Source of the DNA: Posidonia oceanica
Taxonomy: Eukaryota; Streptophyta; Magnoliopsida; Alismatales; Posidoniaceae
Direction: 5' to 3'
Assembly: GCA_037176725.1 (NCBI GenBank)
Contig: JAZBRS010000020.1
Span: 86,932,001 to 86,996,000 of the forward strand
DNA length: 64,000 nucleotides
Part shown: one piece after another, positions 22,944-33,227 of the stretch
Position numbering within the stretch: the stretch's first letter is position 1
How the letters are laid out: each line of letters starts with the position of its first letter
Translations under genes and position numbers: made by a program
Notes under the pieces: model-generated
Told to the model about the DNA's origin: nothing
The model's input: only the letters and a program-made list of their open reading frames with translations
The model's database searches: none

Positions 22944-23702
22944 CCAAGTGAGTGGAAGCAGCCTCCTACAAGACAGTCACTGCCGCGGCTACAGAGAAGT
23001 TTATCAGAAACAATATCGTAGCCCGGTATGGGGTCCCGCACGCGTTCATCTCTGATAATGGCTCAAACTTCGTAGCCAAGAGGATCGAAGACTATCTGCA
23101 GAGCTTCAACATCAAATATCACCGATCCTCGCCTTATCAGCCACAGATGAATGGCACAATAGAGTCTGCCAACAAAAATCTTGTCAAGATCTTGAAAAAG
23201 ATGGCAGAGACTCACAAGGACTGGCATGACAAGCTTCCGTACACACTCTGGGCGTATAGGACATCAGTCCGGACCTCGACAGAAGCAACCTTGTAGTCGC
23301 TGGTGTACGGCATGGAGGCAGTACTGCCTGTTGAAGTAGAGATCCCCTCACTACGGATCCTACGAGAAGCTGAACTGGAAGAAGCATAATGGGTCGAAGA
23401 CTGCCGCATCCAGCTAAACCTAATCGATGAGCATAGGCTGCAGGCCATGCATCATGCTCAGTGTTACCAGAAGCGTTCGGCCAGAGCATACTTGAAGAAG
23501 GTTAGGCCCAGAAGCTTGCAACCAGGGGATATGGTCCTTCGAGCCATCCATCTCCCAGACGGCCGAGTTCCGGCCCAACTGGTGCGGCCCATTTCTGATC
23601 AAGCGGGTCTTCTCGACGGCGCAACAATCCTTGAGGACATGGACCAGATTGAACAATCAGAGCCGGTCAACGCATGCTACCTCAAGAAGTACTACCAGTA
23701 GC
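22944..23702 (+). pseudogene. Tat element 2 pol: integrase core and C-terminus (3' piece)
   Basis: It resumes the integrase after the solo LTR with CCAAG (right duplication), then TGA (22949-22951) where Trp is usual, then VEAASYKTVTA. The second Asp (ISDNGSNF) and the Glu 36 residues later (NGTIE) are both present, so the D,D35E motif is kept in this copy. Further stops are TAG 23294-23296 and TAA near 23386. The end YLKKYYQ is followed by TAG. A sister copy lies at 1740-2586. Confidence 0.88.
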
Positions 23703-25279
23703 CCGCCGCGGTTATCTTGCAAAGTCCTCTCTCTCCCACTTCTTGCATCTACTCTCACATGCATTTTAGTCATGTTTATTTTTATCAGCAAAAAAAAACG
23801 AGAGAAAGAGAGATGTATACAGCATATGCATTCACTATCATAGCCTGATGACAAAAATTAGAGATGCTTGCCTGCTTTGGAAAGAGTATCCTCTACCTCA
23901 CCTGACACTACTTAGATGTCCTGACCAGTGAGGGAGCCACCATCCAATGAGGGCAGACGCAATGTCCAACCCCTTCTAGGACTTATACCTACAGAGGGAG
24001 ACAAAATCCTAGGGTATGAGAGAGTGTGAGCAAAACACACATGTCTAAGCCTGGGTATAGAAGAAAAGGGAATAGATGGTGAAGACAGAAGTCGACCCTA
24101 GAGATAGAGCTGTGCAGCACAACCCTGTCCCTTTGAATTGCTTCGAAGATGATCCAGAATTCGCACCTGGGAATCTGCAACCTTGCAAGGCCTAGCCCCG
24201 TCTCAAAAACCAAGCGCCCATTACCTCTAAGTCAAGGATAGCGGAAGCCTGCGAGCCAAAAAAAAGAAAGAGAAAAAAAAAGAAAAGAAAAAAAAACAAA
24301 CAAACAAAAGAAAGAGGAAAGACAAAAGTCAACCTTAGAAATAAAGACAAGCAGAGTGATCCTGCCCCCTTTTGCCTATCTTAAAGAAGAATTAAAGTTT
24401 GCGCCTGGGAAATACACAAATCCCATGGGGCCTAGCCACCCTTCTCTAGCAAGTAGCTCCCCAGCCTCAAACCAGGTGCCCACTACCTCCAAGCCAGGGA
24501 TAGGGGAAATCTGCACACCTATGTGGGATCAAAAGAAACAAGGAAAAACGAAAAGAGTAAGTGTAGGCCCTTGAGTGTTTGGCATGGAACCCATCCTCAC
24601 TACACCACCACCCAAGCACCACCAATACCCTTTCCGGAGTGCCACCAACAGTTAGGAATCCAAGTAGAGTCTGGTGAGTCAGAGACCACTCCTTTCCTTT
24701 GCAGCAGGCATCAAGCACTCCATATGCTGAGGGCAATAGGATTAGTATAGATCATGCATGCATCTATCTACTATCAAATCATCTCCCTTGCCCTTCTTCC
24801 TCCCACTCTGCAAGGCTTAGCTCGGTGCTGGGATAGTACTTCTGCCAAGGTAGGTTGACGGCCTCCAAGCCTCAGAGCAATCTATTACTGTCCGTGCAAC
24901 AGCTCAAGGAGTGCATCAGTAATCAGAGATAAGGCAATCACTCTAGGGGTAGCAGGACAACTTTGGCGCCTTGGGGCTCCTCTTGGGCTGTCAGGCCTAC
25001 GCAGTCAGGCACCGCCCCTAACCTCTGTGCGGCTTCGCTCCAAGCGGACGAAGTCTCTTTTCGCTTGCCCCTTTGCTCCGTGCAGGGCAAGGACAAGCGT
25101 CCCCCCTTTCTGTGACTTCGCTCTGGACCGATGGAGGCCCCCTTTCCTTGTTCCCTCGCTCCTCACAAACGAGGACAAGAGTACCTTTTGTGCGACTTCG
25201 CCCTGTGCAGTCGAAGCCCACTTTACATGGCTGAATGTACCCCAAGACTTCACTCCAGTTGCCTGCATTCTCTCCTGCA
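23703..25279. other. spacer of element 2 with an imperfect duplication
   Basis: No gene is recognised. About 24081-24260 and 24326-24515 are diverged direct repeats: both contain 'gaagacagaagtcgaccctag'-like starts, GCGCCTGGGAAT/A, a GGCCTAGCC block and GCC(C/A)(A/T)TACCTC(T/C)AAG. A purine-only stretch (24258-24320) lies between. The GC-rich stretch 25010-25210 has weak internal repetition. Confidence 0.6.
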
Positions 25280-26476
25280 ATGGGCTTCTCCACTTTGGTA
25301 ACCCCAACACATTGCTCTGAGACTCTCTGGGGTTGGATCAGCGAGCTCACAGAAGCCGACCGCGAGAAGCTGAGCCTGTGGGGCATCCCGCCCAGACTTC
25401 TGAAGGTTGTAGAAGTGAGCCGACATCTCTTGTACGCTGCTGCAAGGTTCTGGAAGCCAATGCACCATGTCTTTCACTTCGGCAGGATGGAATTAACGCC
25501 CACACTAGAGGAGGTACGCCGGATCTGCAGCTTCTCCACACTCATGGGACCTGCTGTATTCGCGAGGCGTACCGGCTATGTAGCTGTCTTGAAAGAGCTA
25601 ACTAGGCTCTCCGTGTAGAGCTGCGAGATAAGACTGGTCAGCATTGACGGACCTGTGCCCATGCTCCAGCTGAACTACTTTGAGGAAGTCTCCAAAAAGC
25701 GCGCCACACTAGGAGATGAGCTATGGCTCCGAGGCTTCGTCACCCGCTTCCTAGGCGAGCTGATCTTCACTCACAGCCAGACGACTGTTGCAATCGAGGT
25801 TGCTGAGATTGCACTTGCTATGGTGACCCGGCAAATAGACCTGGCACCTGTTGTCCTAGCTGAGACCTATCGCGGGCTGGACTGCATTTCACACTACTAC
25901 CGCCACTTTCATGGCTGCAGGGCTCTGGTACAGGTTTGGCTAGCTAGACATCTGGAAATAGACATTCTACGCCCACAGAGGCAAGCATTTGAGACATATT
26001 GCAGCTGTGATCACGCCAAGACTATCAAAGGTGTCCGTGAAGAATATGAGAAGCTGTCAAAGTTAACGGATGATACGGTGACCTGGCGTATCATCCCATC
26101 TACAACTGAGCCGTTCACTGTCTTCTTCGGCACCCGCGACATGCGATTAGTTGTGCTACCGAGATTCACCGAAGGCATGGAGTATCACCCCATCCGGGTC
26201 ATGTGGCAGTTCGATTTCCAATAGGGGGCCTTTGTCGACAGCACGGTGCCAAAGCTGCTCCAGCCCTATCCTCTCAGCACAGTTGTTACCACAACAGAGC
26301 TGGCCGACCTCATGCGCCATGGAGTACAGTCAACAGACATTGCAGCTGTAAAGGGCTCAGGATGTACACCTAAGTATCCGACTGAAGTGCAGGGGCTCTG
26401 GCCCATTAACGAGATCCCACCTGGTGCACCTCTATTTCCTGACACCAGGAGATCGAAGAAGGCCCAGACCAGTTAG
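25280..26476 (+). pseudogene. PMD-D: sense-strand, intronless plant-mobile-domain ORF of element 2
   Basis: A single frame from ATG 25280 runs to TAG at 26474-26476, 398 codons, broken by TAG at 25616-25618 and TAG at 26222-26224. The N-terminal part (RFWKPMHHVFHFG, MELTPTLEEVRRI) matches the PMD signature used for PMD-A and PMD-C. The rest (LGELIFTHSQTTV, VRVMWQFDFQ-like end) resembles uncharacterised plant retroelement PMD ORFs. It has the same orientation as pol and lies between pol and the 3' repeats. No intron is visible, unlike the antisense PMD genes of element 1. No AACGTT cluster precedes it. Confidence 0.7.
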
Positions 26477-26866
26477 GGTGTTTGTGTAACCACATGCCCC
26501 TTTTTGAGTCTTGTTGTACTTTGCTCAGCCTACTACAGGCATGTAACCAAGACTTTGTTAATGCAAGGATGTTTTGTATCATTTGCTTATGTGTTTGGTT
26601 TGCTTTCCACGACATAATGCATGCTTGGTCTCACAATCATGTCATCAGCATACTGCTTCAGTTGCGCACACCATGTCCCTTAGAGCCATGAGGAGGGCAC
26701 TATCAGGTCCTGACAGCTCCCATGCTCAGATGCAACTACCAACATTCTCAGTGCCAAGCGAAACTACAAGAAGACACTGCACTCCGTCCAGATGCCAGAA
26801 TATCTGCAGATCAATGTCGTCAAGTCGAGCAAAGCCACCGAGTGCTCCCGGCCGGATCTTCGCCGG
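26477..26866. other. spacer after PMD-D
   Basis: No recognisable gene; part of element 2. Confidence 0.5.
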
Positions 26867-26995
26867 GCTGGTAGCCCTAACTACTCGTTTGACAAGCACG
26901 TCAGTTTTGTCTATGTTCGTCACTTTTCGATGCCAAGGGCACTTTGGCTGTCCCCTGGTATCACCCTTGATACCAGGGGCATCTTTTTTGCTGCC
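26867..26995 (+). repeat. left direct repeat bounding the 61-bp array, with a 12-bp stem hairpin
   Basis: The segment from 'gctggtagccctaact' to 'ttttttgctgccc' recurs, diverged, at 31584-31715. Within it cccctggtatca (26952-26963) and tgataccagggg (26968-26979) are perfect complements around a 4-base loop. Confidence 0.8.
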
Positions 26996-27009
26996 CTATG
27001 GTGTCGCTC

Positions 27010-28000
27010 TCTTCCTGTTGATTTGTGAGTCTGCTTGCTTCCTTGATTTGAGGACAAGTCTCCCCGTTCTGCATGCCTTTTCGAAGACACAACTGCTTGA
27101 TTCCTTGATTTGAGAGCAAGTCTTCCGCTTTGCGTGCCTTTTCGAAGACACGTCTGCTTGCTTCCTTGATTTGAGGGCAAGTCTTCCACTTTACGTACCT
27201 TTTCGAAGACACGTCTGCTTGCTTCCTTGATTTGAGGGCAAGTCTTCCGCTTTACGTGCCTTTTCGAAGACACGTCTGCTTGCTTCCTTGATTTGTGGGC
27301 AAGTCTCCCCATTTTGCGTGCCTTTTCGAAGACACGTCTGCTTGCTTCCTTGATTTGAGGAAAAGTCTCTCTGCTTTGCGTGCCTTTTCGAAGACACGTA
27401 TGCTTGCTTCCTTGATTTGAGGGCAAGTCTTCCGCTTTGCATGCCTTTTCGAAGACACGTCTGCTTGCTTCTTTGATTTGAGGGCAAGTCTCCCCATTTT
27501 GCGTCCCTTTTCGAAGACACGTCTGCTTGCTTCCTTGATTTGAGGGCAAGTCTTCCGCTTTGCGTGCCTTTTCGAAGACACGTCTGCTTGCTTCCTTGAT
27601 TTAAGGGCAAGTCTTCTGCTTTGCCTACCTTTTCGAAGACATGCCAGCTTGCTTCCTTGATTTGAGGGCAAGTCTGTCCGTTTTGTGTGCCTTTTTGAAG
27701 ACACGTCTGCTTGCTTCCTTGATTTGAGGACAAGTCTCCCCGTTTTGCGTGCCTTTTCGAAGACACGTTTGCTTGCTTACTTGATTTGAGGGCAAGTCTT
27801 CTACTTTGCGTGCCTTTTCGAAGACACATCTGCATGCTTCCTTGATTTGAGGACAAGTCTCCCCGTTTTGCGTGCCTTTTCGAAGACACGTCGGCTTGCT
27901 TCCTTGATTTAAGGACAAGTCTCCACGTTTTGCGTGCCTTTTCAAAGACACATCTGCTTGCTTCCTTGGTTTAAGGGCAAGTCTTCCGCTTTGCATGCCC
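27010..28000 (+). repeat. 61-bp tandem array, subfamily 1 (about 16 copies)
   Basis: The unit is CTTCCTTGATTTGAGGGCAAG, TCTTCCGCTTTGCGTGCCTT and TTCGAAGACACGTCTGCTTG, about 61 bp, with units 60-90% alike by eye. Because 61 is 3x20+1, successive units are read in successive frames. The long - strand frames across it are therefore a property of a stop-free unit, not evidence of a gene. Confidence 0.95.
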
Positions 28001-31000
28001 TTTTGAGGTCATGTCTGCTCGTTTCCTCAGTTGATTTGAGGACGAGTGCCTTTGCATGCCCTGTCGAGGTCATGTCTGCTTGTTTCCTCAGTTGGTTTGA
28101 GGACGAGCGCCTTTGCATGCCCTTTCGAGGTCATGTCTGCTTGTTTCCTCAGTTGGTTTGAGGACGAGCCCCTTTGCATGCCCTTTTGAGGTCATGTTTG
28201 CTTGTTTCCTCGGTTGGATTGAGGATGAACCCCTTTGCATGCCCTTTGGAGGTCATGTCTGCTTGTTTCCTCAGTTGGTTTGAGGACGAGCCCCTTTGCA
28301 TGCCCTTTCGAGGTCATATCTGCTTGTTTCCTCAATTGGTTTGAGTACGAGCGCCTTTACATGCCCTTCCGAGGTCATGTCTGCTTGTTTCCTCAGTTGG
28401 TTTGAGGACGAGCCCCTTTGCATGCCCTTTCGAGGTCATGTCTGCTTGTTTCCTCAATTGGTTTGAGAACGAGCGCCTTTGCATGCTATTTCAAGGTCAT
28501 GTCTGCTTGTTTCCTCAGCTGGTTTGAGGACAAGCCCCTTTGTATGCCTTTTGGAAGTCATGTCTGCTTGTTTCCTCAGTTGGTTTGAGGATGATCGCCT
28601 TTGCATGCCCTTTCGAGGTCATGTCTGCTTGTTTCCTCAGTTGGTTTGAGGACGAGCGCCTTTGCATGCCCTTTCGAGGTCATGTCTGCTTGTTTCCTCA
28701 GTTGGTTTGAGGACGAGTGCCCTTTGCATGCCCTTTCGAGGTCATGTTTGCTTGTTTCCTCAGTTGGATTGAGGATGAGCACCTTTGCATGCCCTTTCGA
28801 GGTCATGCCTGCTTGTTTCCTCAGTTGGTTTGAGGACGAGCCCCTTTGCATGTCCTTTCGAGGTCATGTCTGCTTGTTTCCTCAATTGGTTTGAGGACGA
28901 GTGCCTTTGCATGCCCTTTCGAGGTCATGTTTGCTTGTTTCCTCAATTGATTTGAGGACGAGCGCCTTTGCATGCCTTTTTGAAGTCATGTCTGCTTATT
29001 TCTTCAGTTGGTTTGAGGACAAGCGCCTTTGCATGCCCTTTCGAGGTCATGTCTGCTTGTTTCCTCAGTTGGTCTGAGGATGAGCCCCTTTGTATGCCTT
29101 TCCGAAGTCATGTCTGCTTGTTTCCTCAGTTGCCTTGAGGACGATCGCCTTTGCATGCCCTTTCGAGGTCATATCTGCTTGTTTCCTCGATTGGTTTGAG
29201 GACGAGCGCCTTTGCATGCCCTTTCAAGGTCATGTCTGCTTGTTTCCTCAATTGGTTTGAGGACGAGCCCCTTTGCATGCCCTTTTGAGGTCATGTTAGC
29301 TTGTTTCCTCGGTTGGATTGAGGACGAACCCCTTTGCATGCCCTTTCGAGGTCATGTCTGCTTGTTTCCTCAGTTGGTTTGAGGACGAGCCCCTTTGCAT
29401 GCCCTTTCGAGGTCATATCTGCTTGTTTCCTCAATTGGTTTGAGTACGAGCGCCTTTACATGCCCTTCCGAGGTCATGTCTGCTTGTTTCCTCAGTTGGC
29501 TTGAGGACGAGCCCCTTTGCATGCCCTTTCGAGGTCATGTCTGCTTGTTTCCTCAATTGGTTTGAGTACGAGCGCCTTTGCATGCCTTTTCGAGGTCATG
29601 TTTGCTTGTTTCCTCAGTTGGTTTGAGGACGAGCGCCTTTGCATGCCTTTTCGAAGTCATGTCTGCTTGTTTCCTCAGTTGGTTTGAGGACGAGCACCTT
29701 TGCATGCCCTTTCGAGGTCATGTCTTCTTGTTTCCTCAGTTGGTTTGAGGACGAGCCCCTTTGTATGCCTTTTCGAAGTCATGTCTGCTTGTTTCCTCAG
29801 TTGGTTTGAGGACGATCGCCTTTGCATGCTCTTTCGAGGTCATGTCTGCTTGTTTCCTCAGTTGGTTTGAGGACGAGCGCCTTTGCATGCCCTTCCGAGG
29901 TCATGTCTGCTTGTTTCCTCAGTTGGTTTGAGGACGAGCGCCCTTTGCATGCCCTTTCGAGGTCATGTTTGCTTGTTTCCTCAGTTGGTTTGAGGACGAG
30001 CCCCTTTGCATGCCCTTTCGAGGTCATGTCAGCTTGTTTCCTCAGTTGGTTTGAGGACGAGCCCCTTTGCATTCCTTTTCGAAGTCATGTCTGCTTGTTT
30101 CCTCAGTTGGTTTGAGGCCGAGCGCCGTTGCATGCCCTTTCGAGGTCATGTCTGTTTGTTTCCTCAGTTTGTTTGAGGACAAGCGCCTTTGCGTGCCTTT
30201 CGAAGACACGTCTGCTTGTTTCCTCAGTTGGTTTGAGGACGATCGCCTTTGCATGCTCTTTCGAGGTCATGTCTGCTTGTTTCCTCAGTTGGTTTGAGGA
30301 CGATCGCCTTTGCATGCCCTTCCGAGGTCATGTCTGCTTGTTTCCTCAGTTGGTTTGAGGACGAGCGCCTTTGCATGCCCTTTCAAGGTCATGTCTGCTT
30401 GTTTCCTCAGTTGGTTTGAGGACGAGCCCCTTTGCATGCCCTTTTGAGGTCATGTTTGCTTGTTTCCTCGGTTGGATTGAGGATGAACCCCTTTGCATGC
30501 CCTTTGGAGGTCATGTCTGCTTGTTTCCTCAGTTGGTTTGAGGACGAGCCCCTTTGCATGCCCTTTCGAGGTCATATCTGCTTGTTTCCTCAATTGGTTT
30601 GAGTACGAGCGCCTTTACATGCCCTTCCGAGGTCATGTCTGCTTGTTTCCTCAGTTGGTTTGAGGACGAGCCCCTTTGCATGCCCTTTCGAGGTCATGTC
30701 TGCTTGTTTCCTCAATTGGTTTGAGTACGAGCACCTTTGCATGCCTTTTCGGGGTCATGTTTGCTTGTTTCCTCAGTTGGTTTGAGGACGAGCGCCTTTG
30801 CATGCCTTTTCGAAGTCATGTCTGCTTGTTTCCTCAGTTGGTTTGAGGACGAGCACCTTTGCATGCCCTTTCGAGGTCATGTCTGCTTGTTTCCTCAGTT
30901 GGTTTGAGGACGAGCCCCTTTGTATGCCTTTTCGAAGTCATGTCTGCTTGTTTCCTCAGTTGGTTTGAGGACGATCGCCTTTGCATGCTCTTTCGAGGTC

Positions 31001-31375
31001 ATGTCTGCTTGTTTCCTCAGTTGGTTTGAGGACAAGCGCCTTTGCATGCCCTTCCGAGGTCATGTCTGCTTGTTTCCTCAGTTGGTTTGAGGACGAGCAC
31101 CTTTGCATGCCCTTTCGAGGTCATGTCTGCTTGTTTCCTCAGTTGGTTTGAGGACGAGCCCCTTTGTATGCCTTTTCGAAGTCATGTCTGCTTGTTTCCT
31201 CAGTTGGTTTGAGGACGATCGCCTTTGCATGCTCTTTCGAGGTCATGTCTGCTTGTTTCCTCAGTTGGTTTGAGGCCGAGCGCCGTTACATGCCCTTTCG
31301 AGGTCATGTCTGTTTGTTTCCTCAGTTTGTTTGAGGACAAGCGCCTTTGCGTGCCTTTCGAAGACACGTCTGCTT
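28001..31375 (+). repeat. 61-bp tandem array, subfamily 2 (about 55 copies) with higher-order structure
   Basis: The unit is CCTCAGTTGGTTTGAGGACG, AGCGCCTTTGCATGCCCTTT and CGAGGTCATGTCTGCTTGTTT. A marker variant (caattggtttgagtacgag, then 'cgcctttacatgcccttcc') occurs at 28333, 29432 and 30591, 1099 and 1159 bp apart, i.e. 18 and 19 units. A second marker (gccgttgcatg / gccgttacatg) occurs near 30123 and 31283, 19 units apart. This is higher-order repeat organisation. Confidence 0.95.
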
Positions 31376-31583
31376 GTTTCCTTGCTTCGAGGACAAGCCT
31401 TTCGCGTGCCTTTTCGAAGACACGTCTGCTTGCTTCCTTGCTTTGAGGACAAGCCGCTTTGCACGCCTTTTTGATGTCGCGTTTGCCTGCTTCCTCAGTT
31501 TGAGGACGAGCCTTTTCTTTTACGTGCCTCTTCGGAGTCCCGTCCGCTTGCTTCCTCTGTCGTGGACAAGTCTTTCCTTCCAG
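31376..31583 (+). repeat. diverged right edge of the 61-bp array
   Basis: Three or four shorter, diverged units (TTCCTTGCTTCGAGGACAAG, CACGTCTGCTTGCTTCC) resemble subfamily 1 and end near 31583. Confidence 0.8.
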
Positions 31584-32096
31584 GCTAGCAGCCCTAACTG
31601 CTCGATTGACACCCGTCATAACTGTCCAACTCCTCTTTCAATGCCAAGGGCGCTTCGGCTGTCCCCTGGTATCATCCCCCTGATACCAAGGGCATCTTAT
31701 TTTTGCTGCCCTCCTTATCTTCTTTGGTTTGGTAGTCCTAACTACCCAGATGACACCCGTTACCCTGTCTGGTGTCCTCTCTTTGGGCTGATAACCCTAA
31801 CTATCCGGTGATGGGTCCGTCAACTCATTATCATCAGTATTGCATGCATCGCCCGCATGGAGTTCAGTGTGGCAAACATTAGTGCAGGTTTTACTTTAGC
31901 ATCAGTTCTGCTGCATCTCATTGCATTGCACTGCATCAGCATTTGCATTTGCATTCGTGTTGCAGCAACGAGTCATGATTTTTGGCGCATCCGCCGAATA
32001 AGTGACTCTGGCCTACAGCAACATCGCGCTCGTGCCGGCGTCAAGAGGGGTGTCTAGTCAGCCCTTAGCAGCGGCTTTGGTTCCCTTGACCTCGCT
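31584..32096. repeat. right direct repeat bounding the array, then spacer up to the polypurine tract
   Basis: 31584-31715 repeats the segment at 26867-26995 (gctagcagccctaact ... gctgccc). A further partial copy (ggtagtcctaactaccc, about 31730) and another (gataaccctaactatcc, about 31790) follow. No gene is recognised from there to the polypurine tract at 32097. Confidence 0.7.
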
Positions 32097-32110
32097 CAGG
32101 GAGGGACATC
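32097..32110 (+). other. polypurine tract of element 2
   Basis: CAGGGAGGGACATC directly before TATAGACACCCC, matching the arrangement at 14207-14222. Confidence 0.75.
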
Positions 32111-32320
32111 TATAGACACCCCATTTTGACTGCCTGGAAGATGGTGGACCTTCTTGCAAGCTCACTCGGACTCTGGGATAGCCAATTTCCACTCAAATCA
32201 GCCCAAACCCACCTAAACCCATCCTAAAACATCACCAAACCTCAACCTAAACTTTAACCCAAGTCTCAAACCAAAACAGCCTTTAAACCAACCTTGGGAT
32301 GTTAGACACTGGCTGCACCA

Positions 32321-32394
32321 GCGTCCAACGTTGGACGCTACATATACTAGCGTCCAACGTTGGACGCACTGCATGCTAGCGTCCAACGCATCAG
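32321..32394. promoter_or_regulatory. two perfect 18-bp palindromes gcgtccaacgttggacgc plus a half site
   Basis: Perfect copies lie at 32321-32338 and 32350-32367, and a left half (gcgtccaacgc) follows near 32380. They lie in the 5' part of the LTR, where promoters and enhancers of LTRs are usually found. Function is inferred. Confidence 0.7.
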
Positions 32395-33227
32395 CCACAG
32401 TAGCCCTTTGCCTCACCCTCCGCTGTGCCTAGGGCCACCATCCGTTAGCTCCGTCGCTCCCCTCGGACCGCCCAGCCACTTGGCTCGCCCCCGGAGTTAG
32501 TGCCTCACCCGGGTGCTGCCCGTACAACTCGCCACCTGCCCCACTTTCCCGCCGTGCTTTCGTTTGGACGTTTTCGGCCAGCCTTTGCCAACCTGCTCCG
32601 CACCGCGCACGCCACCTCCTCACCTACCACGGCAGTCTCCCAGAGCCCGCTCCCGTGCACGCCACCTCTGGCCACCAACCCCACAGCATGCTCCTACTAG
32701 CCCTGCCAAAGCCTCTACAACTCCACTGCCATTGCCAGAGGAACCCAACAAAACCAAGACTTCACCGAATCCCACAGCTCACCACACCCATTCATGAGAG
32801 AATCCAGAGCTTGTGCGAACTTGAGTGAGCTCCCACGAACACTCCCGAGCCTTCAGCCAAGTTCCCCAGCCTCCCCTCGTGCCTAGAGAGCTCACCGGAG
32901 TTAGCCTACCGCCTCCTTCTGTGCCGACCAGCCGAGTGCAAACACACCACTTGAGCTGCTAACAGGTAGGCTTTCTCCACCCCTAGCTTGTACGTGCATG
33001 TGGTAGCATGCTAGGGTAGCTTTTACGTGTCTTAGTACAGCACACATACCCCCTCGCCATGGCTTTCCGGCCGCGAGGAGGAGGAGGTGGGTGGAGCAAT
33101 CCACCCACCTATTTCTGGCGCCGAGCACATGGACATGCTCGTCATCACTCACTCTTGCTTCCTAGCAAGTTAGTTTGGGATTTTTGGTCGATTTGGCCAC
33201 TGATCTTGGCCAGGAAACTTCCCGACC

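Noticed and set aside
27010..31375. CRISPR-like appearance of regular repeats
   Set aside because: Units are contiguous with no unique spacers, and the context is a plant retrotransposon.
26920..31620. Long overlapping open frames (up to about 230 codons) on both strands
   Set aside because: They run through 61-bp repeats in all frames; the unit simply lacks stops on that strand. No domain, no unique start.
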